Below, in pieces: positions 22,528 through 33,660 of a stretch of DNA of 64,000 nt. The notes beneath the pieces were generated by a model. It saw only the letters and a program-made list of their open reading frames with translations. It searched no databases and had not been told where the DNA came from. The translations under genes were made by a program, and so were the position numbers. The DNA comes from Rhytidiadelphus loreus (Eukaryota > Streptophyta > Bryopsida > Hypnales > Hylocomiaceae): the NCBI GenBank assembly GCA_947034895.1, contig OX344763.1:4032501-4096500 (forward strand). The letters are read 5' to 3'. Positions within the stretch are counted from its first letter, which is position 1; every line of letters begins with the position of its first letter.

Positions 22528-23847
22528 GATAGTGAGAATATCAAAGCCATTTGATGTAGAGGGCCTTGAAACGGCAATTGCATTCATTGTGGCAAAGTTG
22601 TTGAATAATAAGGATGCACACACAAATGGGTGTGAAGTCACCGAAAAAGGGTACACTAAATTCACATTTAAAACAATTAGCAATTCAAATGAAAATGATT
22701 CATTTGGTTCTTCATTGATTCTCTTTCATTTTTGGGTGTTATAGTAACGTAGGGGGGCCTCAATTGTTATGTAGCCTATTCAAATTTAATCTTCTTGCAT
22801 TGCTAATGATTATTTATTTGGCTCCTTACAAGCTTAATGGCAGGTGTTCAATTTAGCAAGTGCTCAGAGGAAGTCATAATTATTCTCGACCATGAATATT
22901 TCCGGTAAAAATTTGTTTAGTTTGCGTTTGACTTCCTTATTGTCATCCACTTGTATTGTAGACAATGTCTTTTTAATAGGTGGGAGAATCACCATGACAA
23001 TGACTATTCTATTGGAATTGATTTGTGATCTTTGAAATAGGATTAAGGACTTTTGGAAAGGCTACAAATTGTATTGCTTTGCTCATTATGGCCAATGCAA
23101 TGAGTCCAAAGGCCATTTCCAAGCCAGCAAAATGGGTGAGTAAAATATTGCCCTTCATTTTGTATAGGTGATTTGAATCCTTGAATAATGAAATGAACAT
23201 GTATTAATGAACATTTCTAGTTGGATAGTTAGTGGTGGACATTTCATCTCACTATTAGTGCTTATTTGCTGCAGGACGAGTGATGTGTTTGATACAAAAC
23301 ACACACGATATTGTTTGGGGAGCCAAATTTGATGAGGCCATTAGGGAGGGGTGGGCCATGATGGAAGAATATGTGTGGGTTCGGCAAGGAAAAGATTGCA
23401 CAAACCTCAGGTTCGGTTGTTCTAGTATAGAACTTGTATTATAAGATTATATGCTAAAAATACCCATATGTAGTTGTTATGTTTTAATATTCATTGATAT
23501 GGGGGGCCGGGAGATGCAGGGCTTTATTAGAAGAATTTGAGGATGTCGAGAAACTTTTCGAGTCTGAGAATGGATGCTTATTGTTACAACTCATTAAGGT
23601 TAGTGCAATACCACAACACGAGTTAATATACTTGCTAGGTTAGTATTGTTTGTACCCCATTCTGTGAATATCATATGTACTAATGACAATTCCACCTTAG
23701 GATGATGAGCACGGGACGGAACGCGCATTTACACAATCTCTGAGCGTTCAAATCAACACCACGGATATCTTTGAGCAGACCAATAATAGGTTAAACCAAG
23801 CTTGCGCAAACTTGGACAACCTTGTGCCACGGGCAAATCGTTCGTGA
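22528..23847 (+). CDS. Unrecognised multi-exon gene (element 2 cargo)
   Basis: The last exons are well supported by GT-AG borders and matching phases: about 23040-23135, 23275-23410, 23520-23598 and 23701-23847 (stop TGA 23845-23847). Readable protein pieces are …KDFWKGYKLYCFAHYGQC…, …DIVWGAKFDEAIREGW…, …LLEEFEDVEKLFESENG… and …TNNRLNQACANLDNLV…. Upstream candidate exons are 22528-22620, 22844-22904 and 22980-23024. Between 23024 and 23040 a 16-base gt…ag stretch with stops separates two phase-compatible pieces; it is too short for a known intron, so a lesion is possible. I do not recognise the family. The introns set this gene apart from the other cargo, which looks intron-free. Position after a repeat cluster and a promoter-like block suggests it is expressed with them. 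Confidence 0.6.
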
Positions 23848-23849
23848 CT

Positions 23850-25090
23850 AGAGACATTGTTGTGGTGCATCAAACGGCAGCCTTGTACCATGGCATAAGA
23901 CCCTATTTTGATTTTTGAGTTGGGATCATAAAAAGAAATAAGTTATTTATGAAGATAATAGTACTAAAGTCATGCTAGACATGTGAAATAGCAATGTGCT
24001 TGACAAAGAACTTCATTTTACATTTCTATACTATGATTTTGCTAAACAATGCATGGATTGTTTATCTCAGATGGATGATCATATTTTGCTAAACAGTCCA
24101 TGGTATATGAATGTTTAATTGATTAGTGCCCAATACTTTAATGGTTTACATATGTGACCCCTCCCAAAAAATATATACCCATAAATGTGACCCCCCCAAT
24201 AAAATATATACCCATAAATGTTGTGGCTTGTTATTCTTGGTTCACAAGTTTGAAATCCCCAAATATTGAAAATGTACAAATGTATGCCCTTGATTTAATC
24301 CCTTTGTTTGTAAATATGATGGCTACACTTTTAATTAATATGAAACAAGTTTTATTGTTTGGATACCTATGAATGTACAGATAAATAAAATTTGAACAAA
24401 ACCATGAAATCAGCTGGGAAATAGCTATGACAATTAATTGTGACAATTAGTTCCCAACTACACCTTCACGGTGCTTGATGAAGCACATGATGAAAGTTAT
24501 ATGGGAGCTCATGCTGTCACACCCAATCCTTATGAGATATTTGAACAACCATCTTACTACACCTATCCTATGCATTGTATAATTGATTATATTGAGTTTT
24601 GTTCTCTCACGCAATTTATAATGTGTCAATCACACTTGACCATAAATGAATAAAAGGTATTTATTCCTCAATTCCCAAACCCCTTCTTTTGGAGCTCTCC
24701 GAAAGTGGTCTACATTGATCAAGAATCCCACATTCTTCATAATTGGATCTTGTTTTACAATGGATTCACCATACAAATTCAAACTAAACATAATAGAGAT
24801 TGCATTGGAAAATAAAACGCAACCATGTGAATCATGGATGGTAAATTTCTTATGTTTGATTATTTTCTTATTGAAATTGCAGAAGTGATGTTAGGGTGGG
24901 AATCCTCTTTTTGCATGTCAAATCTAATAAGTTGCAACAATAATTAATAAAATGGCTAAAGATGCATAACCCAAATTTTTAAATAAAAGATGAAAAGGTG
25001 CAATACATTTTTATGAAGTGCATTGGTAACTAAAATTTATGTCCACAATTTTGTGTAAGAGAACTTCAAAGTGAAAGTCTTAGAGGTTCA
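23850..25090. other. AT-rich spacer of element 2
   Basis: A short tandem duplication lies at about 24156-24219 (aaaatatatacccataaatg twice). No gene supported. Confidence 0.5.
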
Positions 25091-25094
25091 GAAA

Positions 25095-25440
25095 TTCAAA
25101 ATCCCGCCCTGTACCCGTAGTCGCCCACCCGCGGTCGCCCCACTATAGGGGTCCAGAAATTACTCTGTGGTGCCCCACACGCGGTCGCCCATCCCCAGTA
25201 GCCCCAGACCCGCAGTCGCCCTACCCGCAGTCGTCCTACCCGCAATCGCGCAGGACCCCAGTACTTCTATAGCCATCGACTCGCGGTCGCCCATCCCCAG
25301 TAGCCCCAGACCCGCAGTCGCCCTACCCGCAGTCGCCTTCGCAGTCGGCCCCTTAGACCCGCAGTCGCCCTACCCGTGGTCGCTCTCAGACCTGCATGCA
25401 CCCCTTCCCGCACTCGCCCCAGGGCGATTGCGGGTTAATT
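25095..25440. repeat. GCAGTCGCCC repeat cluster upstream of 544-residue gene
   Basis: About fifteen copies of the ACCCGCAGTCGCCC type, including a longer direct duplication (catccccagtagccccagac at about 25189 and 25291). Confidence 0.9.
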
Positions 25441-25480
25441 AGCTGTCTCCCCACCCGACTTCGCCACTTTCCCTTCTTGC

Positions 25481-25523
25481 TGCGTACTGCCTTTCACCTA
25501 CTTTACAGTGGCTGATTGCGTGC
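25481..25523 (+). promoter_or_regulatory. Conserved promoter block, copy 3
   Basis: tgcgtactgcctttcaccta, then gtggctgattgcgtgc: the inverted form of the blocks at 16718-16758 and 20626-20668, matching the opposite direction of the gene it precedes. Confidence 0.65.
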
Positions 25524-25597
25524 TCGGGAGCTTGGGTTTTGAGTTTCACTTACATGTGGCTCATGTTCTTGATTTTACTCCATCACTCACTAATCGC

Positions 25598-25665
25598 TAG
25601 ATAATACTTTGCGGTTTAGGGTTAACTTTAGTTAGATAATACTTTGCAGTTTAGGGTTAAGTTTA
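25598..25665 (+). repeat. 35-bp tandem duplication before the 544-residue gene
   Basis: Two near-identical copies of tagataatactttgcggtt… with agggttaa… lie just before the start codon. A related gcggtttagggtt motif lies upstream of the gene at 15005-16504. Confidence 0.8.
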
Positions 25666-25671
25666 GATTCC

Positions 25672-27306
25672 TTGCCCCAAATCTCAAGAGCATCTCCAAT
25701 GGCGGACCACAAGAAGAAGACCAAGGCAAAAGGAGCCATGCACCCTAGGCAACGACGCATCCTTTTGGACCCAGCGTGTGTGGCCTACCGAGGTTGGGAT
25801 CGAATTACGGGCCACTGGACCGCCAAGACTTGTAAGTCCTTCGTGGGGTGGTGCCACATCGACAAGTTATTCCCCTATCATCGGCACTACATGAATCGGC
25901 GCAACAATACGGCCAATTTGCATCCATGCCGTAATGATGCATTTGTGCAATGTTGTATCGAAATTTATCGATACTTGTATGGCACATATTCAGTGCTTAG
26001 GAGCGAAGTCCTGTATTTCATATGTGCAATGGTGTATGCGGAACTCATTTTGTTTCGAAGCGTGGATTGGAGTTCAATCAAGGGAGTGAAGCATGCTCGC
26101 CTTCCACCGACAAAAGACATCCCAAGGGCGGCTCTATCTGCCAATCCACGTGAAGGGCTAGGCCAGAAGAAAAACTTGAAGGAGGGAGTGCCCAATGAGC
26201 AGTTTCATTGGACGTCATCTGATTCATCTTCGGGAGAGGAAGACAACCTTGGTGAAGACCCTCCAATGCAGCCCCAAAACATGGCGATGGTGGCTTCTAC
26301 TTCACAAAATTTACCTCCCCCGAGAATGGAAGAAGAGGGTGAACCAGCTAGGCAACCACAAAATCTTGATATTTTGCCTCTTGCTATGGTGAATCCGATT
26401 ACAGTCCCTCGCACTAAAGAAGACGAAGTTTTGCAGTATGTGCTTGCATGCATGCAAGAAGCAGAAGATGATGTTTTTTGGACAGAGATGGAAACAGAAG
26501 AAGATGTGAAGCCTTCTTTGTTCCAATTGGATTGTGTTGATGACATGTACCGAAGTGAGGAATTTGTTGAAGATGGAACTGTCCCTGACACAGTAATGTT
26601 GGACACCAAAGTTGTTTACAAAGCTCAACTCAAGAAGCTTCTAAATGAGTTGGATGAAAAGCATCTAGAATGTGAGAAGCTTCGCAATCAAGAAACGCAA
26701 ACTTTGAGTGGAGATATTGTGAATAGTTTACGTGCTGAACTTGAAAGTCGGCAAGTTCTTTTGTCAACGCAAATAACAAAGATTTTAGACTTGGAAGCAT
26801 TTTACCTTAGATTCTCTTCTCGGCATGCTGGAGGATCTAGTTCTTCTAGCAATGAGTTTGCAAAAGAACGGCTTGCCAAAATTATGGAAGCATGCAAGCT
26901 GGAGGAAGATCAGATAGACTTGGAGAAGCGAGGGGTGGAAGAAGCACGATCAAGATTAAATTCCTTGAAAGCATTAAAGGACAAAGCCCCCCTTGACCGT
27001 GTTGCAGAAATGTGTGGTTGGAAAGACGTGGCTACTAAACAAGCATTGTCTCTTACGGAAGTAGTTGACTTGAAAAAGAAGCTTGGGGTTTCTTTGTCAT
27101 TGGATCCAAAATTGGAAGAACATCGGGATGCACTGAAGGCGCTTTTGAAGTTCCAAAAATCATACAAGCAATTTTGGTTGGAAAAGAAGTTGGGGAAGGA
27201 TGACCGATACCTTAGGAATTTGCAGTTGGAAGGTAGGAAAGTCTTGTATGAGATGGAACGTGAGGCTCATGACCGCAAAGAAAAGGCCAAAATGGATGTT
27301 GAATGA
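25672..27306 (+). CDS. RING-less coiled-coil protein with the shared N-terminal domain (element 2)
   Basis: Intact single-exon ORF of 544 residues; the second Met (residue 10, 25699, M-A-D-H-K-K-K) may be the real start. Basic N-terminus, then the shared domain at about 38-140: G-W-D-R, V-G-W-C-H-I-D-K-L-F-P, N-N-T-A-N-L, Cys-rich helix, V-D-W-S-S-I-K. A long acidic linker (about 180-310) follows, and from about 315 to the end the sequence is mostly heptad-like Leu/Lys/Glu, i.e. coiled coil. No RING and no known catalytic motif. It resembles the gene at 15005-16504 in layout but differs much in sequence outside the domain, so element 2 carries one RING and two RING-less members. Nuclear adaptor or DNA-binding role is an inference only. 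Confidence 0.8.
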   Translation: MPQISRASPMADHKKKTKAKGAMHPRQRRILLDPACVAYRGWDRITGHWTAKTCKSFVGWCHIDKLFPYHRHYMNRRNNTANLHPCRNDAFVQCCIEIYRYLYGTYSVLRSEVLYFICAMVYAELILFRSVDWSSIKGVKHARLPPTKDIPRAALSANPREGLGQKKNLKEGVPNEQFHWTSSDSSSGEEDNLGEDPPMQPQNMAMVASTSQNLPPPRMEEEGEPARQPQNLDILPLAMVNPITVPRTKEDEVLQYVLACMQEAEDDVFWTEMETEEDVKPSLFQLDCVDDMYRSEEFVEDGTVPDTVMLDTKVVYKAQLKKLLNELDEKHLECEKLRNQETQTLSGDIVNSLRAELESRQVLLSTQITKILDLEAFYLRFSSRHAGGSSSSSNEFAKERLAKIMEACKLEEDQIDLEKRGVEEARSRLNSLKALKDKAPLDRVAEMCGWKDVATKQALSLTEVVDLKKKLGVSLSLDPKLEEHRDALKALLKFQKSYKQFWLEKKLGKDDRYLRNLQLEGRKVLYEMEREAHDRKEKAKMDVE

Positions 27307-27309
27307 TTT

Positions 27310-27775
27310 TCATTTTTAGCACATTTTTGAGGACTATGTATATTCCATCTTATGTATATATAAAAGGATATTATCCATTTTGAACATTTTAATGCAAGCA
27401 CATTGAATTCTATGTAGTTCCTTGACAAGAGTACATAAATATAGATATGAATTTTTGGTTATTTATGTTTGCAATGTTGTGAATACTTGAATATTCTAGG
27501 AATTTTGGCAGGAAAATGACCTTGGGAGTTCGGACTTTCGGAATTAAAAGAGAATTAAAAAAAAAAGGAAAATTAAAAACTTGCCGGATTGGAAAAGAAC
27601 TTGTTATTGAAGTTCAGAGCAATTGTCACGGCTAGGGTGAATTGACCTACTCATTGCCACTCCAGGGCAAACACTAGAATTTTTTATTTTCAAGGCTTAT
27701 TTTTTTAGTGGAAATTCTGAATTCATAGTTTCAATTATAGGCCCCAAATTACCCAGGGGATGCAAGAATTATCCA
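27310..27775. other. Spacer between 544-residue gene and repeat cluster
   Basis: AT-rich 3' flank; no gene. Confidence 0.5.
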
Positions 27776-27779
27776 AACA

Positions 27780-28060
27780 AATGGCAGTCGCCCGTTCCTG
27801 GACCCGCAGTCGCCCATTACTGGACCCGCAGTCGCCCGTTCCTGACCCGCAGTCGCCTGTTTCTGGACCCGCAGTCGCCTATTACTGGACCCGTAGCGCC
27901 CACTTCTGGACCCGCAGTCGCCCACTCCTGGACCCGCAGTCGTCCACTTCTGGACCCGCTGTCGCCCAATCTTGGACCCGCAGTCGCCCATCACCTGACT
28001 GATTTCAAGTTTTTGGACCCGCATTCTCTCATGGGGCGACCGCGGGTCCAAGGAGTTTTC
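27780..28060. repeat. GCAGTCGCCC repeat cluster upstream of element 2 transposase
   Basis: About ten regular copies of CTGGACCCGCAGTCGCCC with a period of roughly 20-24 bases, then one inverted copy at 28035-28049. Confidence 0.9.
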
Positions 28061-28063
28061 TTG

Positions 28064-28069
28064 TATAAA
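28064..28069 (+). promoter_or_regulatory. Probable TATA box of element 2 transposase
   Basis: TATAAA directly after the repeat cluster, 235 bases before the likely ATG at 28299. Confidence 0.45.
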
Positions 28070-28298
28070 GTTCTAGGGGTACCCCTTGTTTTATCACCTT
28101 GGCTCCGTTGATAAAACTCTTGTCTTGGACCTTCGAAAGAGGCTTCATGCGGACGTTTAACTTCTTCGGAGGGCAACAACCGTGTTTAGAAGGGTTTACA
28201 AGACCACTCTAAGCGGGTTGCTTTGTCATTACATCTTCCATAGTATTAGTGTGATTATTGTAGTCATTTTCTTTGAAGACCCAGTGTTGATCTACTAC

Positions 28299-31200
28299 AT
28301 GGCTGGACAAGGTGTTGGGAGGGGGGGGACCATGAATGATACGCGGAGGTCCACAAAGGATTGGGACCCTTGGCTAGTACCGTGTACCCCAATTGATAAT
28401 TCCCCCCATGCTCGAAAATGCGTGTTTTGTGGGTGGAGCAAAGCATTTGTACGAAAGAGAGCATTGATTCACTTTGGCTATGGCGGCTCGACTACATCGG
28501 AGCGTTGTAAGGAGATCCCTAGAATTGTACGAGAAAAGTTTCGGACTGGCGAGGGGCAAGTTCCAAGGTCCATGAGTTACGAAGAGATGTATGATGCACC
28601 GGCTAGACATGATGCACCAGTTAATGTTGCAGAGTCTATTGTCGCACCTGCGTTGGATGTCGAAGAAGAAGGGTCTCTCAATCCCTTTGAATCAAATGCA
28701 AGACCAAATCCTACGCCTGATTCAGTAGATTCTACTGGAACAACGCTTGAGAGAAGGAGGAACATGCCATCTGTTTCTCGGCAAAGAAGCATGGATGAAT
28801 CATTACAGACGGGCCGCAGACAAGAGTTGGATAGGTTGTGGGCTTCTTTCTTTTACGAGGCGAACATTTCATTTAATGTTGTGCGCCACCCGACCTTCGT
28901 GAATGCTGTTAAACAAACTGCAGCAGCTGGATTCGTGTACCAACCGCCACCGTATAATGCGATTCGCACGAAAATGATAGATGTTAAGAAGGCATCGGTT
29001 GAAGCCATGGTCTCGGAGCGGACGAGGGTTTCAATAAGTCAGTATGGAGCGACAATTTGTTCAGATGGTTGGTCCGATACTAATTTGCGGCCATTACTAA
29101 ATATGATGTTGGTGTGTCCCGCCGGGGATGTCTTTTTGGGATCAATGGATAGTACTGGGGAAAAGAAGGATATATCTTACACGACTGAGACGATGGCACG
29201 ATACATTGAGGAAGTTGGGCCTACCAACGTTGTGCAATTGTGTACGGACAATGCTGCAGTCATGACGGGGGCGATGGCAAGGTTGGAAGAAAGGTACCCT
29301 CACATTTATAGGCAGGGTTGTGCGGCACACATTTTGGACTTACTCTTAGAAGACTGGGGAAAGGATCAGAGAGTAAAGGAGTTGGTAAAAAAGGCTTCAT
29401 CAATTGTGAAGTTCATCAAGAAATACCAACATACTTTGGCGTTGTTTCGGAGATTTTCACCAAACAAAGTGTTGAGACTTCCAAGCAAAACACGTTTTGC
29501 CACAAATTTCTTGATGATTGATCGTTTGGTAGACTGCAAGCAAGCAGTGCACAACGTGACACTGGATGAGACATACATGACGTTCGAGTTGAGTTTGCAA
29601 AACCGCAGAAATGGACATTTCATTATGGGCAAGGCCAAACTTGCAAGGCAAGATATCCGTTCAGAAGAGTTCTGGGTTCAGTGCGACAATTTCCTCCATA
29701 TGGTAGAGCCCGTGCTGCTTTGTCTTCGTCATTTTGATGGAAAAGTCCCGGCAATGCCGAAAGCTTTAGTAATGATGATAGCCTTGAAGGAGCACATTTA
29801 TTCTCTCAAGAATGCTCCATTTTTCCTTGATCCAGTGGTGGCAACACGATATGAGAAACAATTTGATGCTCGCTGGAAGTTGATGATTACTGACCTATAC
29901 TATGCGGGGGCACTACTAAATTCATACTTGAGTGACGTGGAGGCTATTCATAACAATGGCTACGCGAAGGGAGCTTTGAATCGAGTCATACGAAAACTGA
30001 GCGTACCATTGAATGTGTCAGTGGTGGAAGCAATGCAGGAGCTAACTCAATTTGAAGAGAAGACAGGTGCATTCGATCCTTTACATGAGGCTCCCGATAT
30101 CATTGAATGTCAATTATTGCCTCATCAATGGTGGAATCGTGTGGGGGGCAATGCTCTTCCAAAAGTTGCAAAGCGAATTCTCGGTTTGACGTGCTCTGCA
30201 TCTTCCTGTGAAAGGAATTGGAGCATGTATTCCTTTGTGCACAATAAAGTGCGAAACCGCTTGGCCACGACAAAGGCAGAGACATTGGTGTATATCTACG
30301 CGAACAGCAAACTTGAACGTCAAAAACGTGGACACAACCCAGCCATTTTTTACGACCAGATGCTTGCAGATGGAGACGATGAGGACGAGCGTGATGGGCC
30401 TTTGTCTTCAGGGGAAGAAGACGACGTTGTTCCTGATTTTATGAGAGAACGCGAGAACCGCAGGGATGAAGAGGATCGGTTGCGCAACAATCCTTGGAAT
30501 GCAATGGTTAGGCCGCCACATAGTCCTCCACGACCAATATACGGGAATACATTTGATTTTAGTGACGATGGGTATGTTTCTCCGGGAAATTCACCTGTAC
30601 GCAGTCCACCGCAGAACGTCGTGCACAATATGGATGCAATTTCGCCGGCACATGCATCACTGAGGAGGGAAAGCACCCCCGACAACAACGATGAAAGCGT
30701 ACCTATTCCCATGGCACCCGTAGAGGAAGAAGCTAGATCTCCAATATCAACTAGTTCGCCTCCAAATATGGCCCGCAATTTAAGAAGCAGTGCACAAGTT
30801 CCAATGAGAAGCGAACATGAAGAAGAGGCCATCAAAGTCAATGAAGTTGTACACGAGGGAATACCAAATCCCGTTGTATTGAACGCATCTACCCTCGGAA
30901 CAACTGTTACTACAGATGATGATGATGATGTGCCATTGGCATATGTTATGAATCGAAGTCGGAATGTGCCGTTGAATTCAGAGACGACTACAAATGTGGC
31001 AACAGTGAGGAGGTCTATCCCAACCCTTCCAACAAGGCCACCGGTGCGTGGAGGTGCTCTACGGACGATTGATGAAGAGGTTCACGGCTCAGCTCCACAA
31101 CCCACTCAACCTTCATCCGTGTCTGGCCCTGGCGAATCATCATTAGGAATCTAGGGGCGCAACAATAGAGGCCAGAAAAGGCGTATTAGGAGGGTTGACG

Positions 31201-31573
31201 AGAGGGGACCTCGAAATCCTAAACGACCCACTCAAATTGTCCAACGGTGTACCATTGGAGCGGGATGTTCCACCCAGAATGTTGGACAATCAAGTAGAGG
31301 AGGGCGACACCCTGCATCCAACATGGATGGAACTACGGATGCGTTGAGGCTCACGAAACGACTTGTGCAAACTGAAGGGTTCAGTGGTGTAGATACAGAA
31401 GTCGAAATCTGAACTCAGAGGTAGAGCGTGAGGTACAAATCGAAGTAGTAACAAGGGAAGATGATGAAATCGAAAGCTCGGGCGACAACAGGAGCAACGA
31501 AGAGTCTTACGAAGATACAGACCCTAATGCTGATGAGGTGCCAAGCGATTCCACATTCACGCCTGGTGACTAG
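28299..31573 (+). CDS. hAT transposase, DUF659/hAT-C type (element 2)
   Basis: The frame is open from 28182, but the start is more likely ATG 28299 (M-A-G-Q-G-V), because the 39 residues before it are hydrophobic and unlike a transposase. Numbering from 28182: zinc-finger (BED-like) at about 60-110 (W-D-P-W, C80-x2-C83, H97); DUF659 RNase-H-like core with the first catalytic D295 in C-S-D-G-W and second D356 in C-T-D-N-A; C-x-A-H-I-L-D-L-L at about 380; hAT C-terminal dimerisation region from W649, with C-E677-R-N-W-S. The core is intact. The frame meets TAG at 31152-31154, but reading continues in the same frame to 31410 and then, after a one-base shift, to TAG at 31571-31573, matching the acidic tail of the element 1 transposase. 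So the C-terminal tail is broken or the protein ends early; the catalytic core is not affected. It should bind the CAGGGTTG ends and move element 2. Confidence 0.88.
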
Positions 31574-31594
31574 AGTACTAGAGAAGTAGACAAT

Positions 31595-31644
31595 AATTAT
31601 AGTTATAGTTATAGTTATAATTATAGTTATAATTATAGTTATAA
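31595..31644 (+). repeat. (TTATAG)n microsatellite
   Basis: About eight units of attatag/gttata hexamer just after the transposase stop. Confidence 0.9.
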
Positions 31645-31649
31645 GGTTT

Positions 31650-32095
31650 TAGCTTATATGTTAGGTAGCAAATCTTTGTAGTTCAAGCTTTGAGCCTTCA
31701 TCCTGATGTGTAAGGATTTTGTAATGCTTCATCAAGCATATGAGCATATTAGAGTGAGGGACAGATTACTGGTTTTAAAATATATGTTGAGTTCTAATTG
31801 GTAGGTAGTTAGGTGATGACTGCAACGTGGTTATAAAAGTGCAATGCAAGTATGGCTACATTTGAAGTCCGCCTCAAAGCAATATCGATGACTAATTAAT
31901 ATAATCCTTGTTGACATTATTATTGTAGCCTTATATTGGGTGAATTTTTGGGATTAGAGAAGTTTGTCCAATTTACATTTCATGGGCTCTATTATTTGCA
32001 CTTGTAAATTGTAAACCCCAATATAACGTAGTACCTAATTCTGCGCTTATAAAACACCTATGTGACGTGTTACTTCAAAGACTGAATATGCCAAA
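31650..32095. other. 3' flank of transposase
   Basis: No gene. Probably 3' UTR and spacer before the right-end repeats. Confidence 0.5.
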
Positions 32096-32099
32096 CTGA

Positions 32100-32445
32100 A
32101 ATCCTAAACTGAACCTGCGGTCGCCCTGGAACACGCGGTCGCTGTCTGCTGCTCCGACCCGCAGTCGCCCCTACCTGTCGGACCCGCGGTCGCCCTCAGT
32201 ACCCGAAGCCGCGGTCGCCCCTTCACCCGAAGTCGCCCTAAAGCCCCTGACCCGCAGTCGCCTTCAAGCCTAAACCCACAGTCACCTCTATTTTTTCCAC
32301 CCGCGGTCGCCCCTTCACCCGAAGTCGCCCTAGCGCCCCAGACTCGCAGTCGCCCCTTCACCCGTAGTCGCCTCAATTTTTCCACCCGAGGTCGCCCAAG
32401 GTAGACCTGCACGTGCCCACACCCGCAGTCGCCCACGTTGGCTGT
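32100..32445. repeat. GCAGTCGCCC repeat cluster, right subterminal region of element 2
   Basis: About eighteen copies of the ACCCGCAGTCGCCC type, 180-520 bases from the right terminus; orientation is opposite to the first part of the left-end cluster (10325-10500), as expected for inverted subterminal repeats. Confidence 0.9.
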
Positions 32446-32622
32446 CCACGTCAGTTTTGAAGCCCTGCCATGTAGGCAAAATCTATTTACCATGGGGTAA
32501 AATTTTTTACCCCTCCGCGACGCGATGTCAAGTAAACTCGACACTTCGTGACACGCGACACGCGACGTCAGACGTCATACACGACGCCTAAACCCAAAAA
32601 TATGTCAGACAAGACAACCCTG

Positions 32623-32630
32623 GGCACACG
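32623..32630 (+). other. Target-site duplication, right of element 2
   Basis: GGCACACG, partner of GGCGCACG at 10156-10163. Confidence 0.75.
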
Positions 32631-33186
32631 CACAAAAATGGAGCGGTCTTGGTCCCAATGTCCACCCGCAATCTGACCAAAATATAGTCGACGCCTTGGA
32701 TCACCCTCTCCAAACACCCTCCTGATCACCTCTGTTACTTGGGCATCACTCTGCCAATGTATCTCATCGACCGTTCCTGCTGGGAGGTGTCAGTTGTCGT
32801 GGCCCCACTTCCAAAGCCATGTCACGTCTGAACCCCAATGTACTCTATTACCGAGGCCCGGTAAATTTTCTTCATTGTACTCGTAATGTGCAGGCATGTG
32901 GTCTTGAAGGCCAAACGTTTTGTACAGTCGTGCATGAAATGGAGCTCTACATTGCGCACATCTCTTTCTGGTGACCATGTGAGGAATGAGACACCCGGGT
33001 GGTATAGATGGCCACATGTACCAAGATTCCATCCACCTTCTGGGCCAAATGGTTCTTGGCAAATTATACATGTTGTTCCATCTTGTACAAAAGCTGGAAC
33101 GGACGGCCACACTAGTGGTGTAATGCCATCGCGGTTGGGTGGCCCATACTGTCGCAGCACAGGATACGCAACTCCCATGTTATACT

Positions 33187-33194
33187 ACCAAAAA
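33187..33194 (+). other. Target-site duplication, left of element 3
   Basis: ACCAAAAA; identical bases follow element 3 at 36669-36676. Confidence 0.65.
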
Positions 33195-33309
33195 CCACTC
33201 TAAAGTATAACAAAAGTGACTTTAAAGATCGAACCCACGAGATTCTGTGAAGTATTCACCCTATTTACGATTCTAAGCTAAGTCAGTCTCCAACAACACC
33301 TTTCCGGTC

Positions 33310-33660
33310 CTACTCCTACAACCGGAAACAACAAAACCCACAGAAACAACTACTAGACTTCCTACAATCTTCCGGTTCCGGACCTAATCCGGACCAGGAA
33401 GTAATCCGGTCCGTCAATCTGCAACAAAACCAAGACCTTTACACTTCCGGTCCTGGGTACAACTCTTAGACCTATAACTTCCGGTCTACTCCCACTCGAT
33501 CCAGTAACCAATCCGGTTTAATTTTGCCTCTGTTTTACCATCAGAGGGATCGCCGCTTGAATTTGAGAGTGGCAGGCCCGCCGCTCCTTCCGTGACTTAT
33601 AGTGGCTGAAGACCCACTTCTTCTACTCTACTCTCCTACTCTAATCCGGATCCGGTTTGA
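33310..33660. repeat. CCGGTCC/CCGGATT repeats, element 3 subterminal
   Basis: More than fifteen short motifs of the types CTTCCGGT, AATCCGGT and CCGGACC with irregular spacing. Confidence 0.75.

Larger units (their letters stand above)
10164..32622. mobile_element. Element 2: nested hAT-type transposon (22.5 kb) with six genes
   Basis: The ends are CAGGGTTGT (10164) and ACAACCCTG (ending 32622), with an 8-bp target duplication carrying one mismatch. It is inserted in the RING gene of element 1, so the two sides are adjacent parts of one coding sequence. It carries a RING protein (+), a RING-less paralogue (-), a kinase (-), a multi-exon gene (+), a second RING-less paralogue (+) and a DUF659/hAT-C transposase (+). 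Seven clusters of GACCCGCAGTCGCCC-type repeats lie near the ends and before the genes. The subterminal 100 bases at both ends are rich in GACGTCGCG/GTCGCG motifs. Confidence 0.88.
32623..33194 (-). pseudogene. RING finger part of element 1 RING gene (fragment 2 of 3)
   Basis: Minus strand. The RING is recognisable in two frames: C-I-I-C-Q-E-P-F-G-P-E-G-G-W, C-G-H-L-Y-H-P (first frame, about 33178-33030) and R-K-R-C-A-Q-C-R-A-P-F-H-A-R-L-Y (second frame), with a frameshift between them. The shared frame continues past TGA at 32790-32792 into the segment ending …D-R-S-I-F-V-R-V-P at the element 2 border. Every block aligns to the intact RING protein at 10825-13332. The gene is dead: two insertions, a frameshift and at least three stops. 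Confidence 0.85.

Noticed and set aside
23025..23040. A 16-base intron
   Set aside because: Too short for spliceosomal splicing; a small insertion or decay is more likely, so it was not modelled as an intron.
10325..32445. Regularly recurring short repeats that resemble a CRISPR array
   Set aside because: Spacing is irregular, copies are degenerate and occur in both orientations, there are no cas genes, and the context is a plant nuclear genome.
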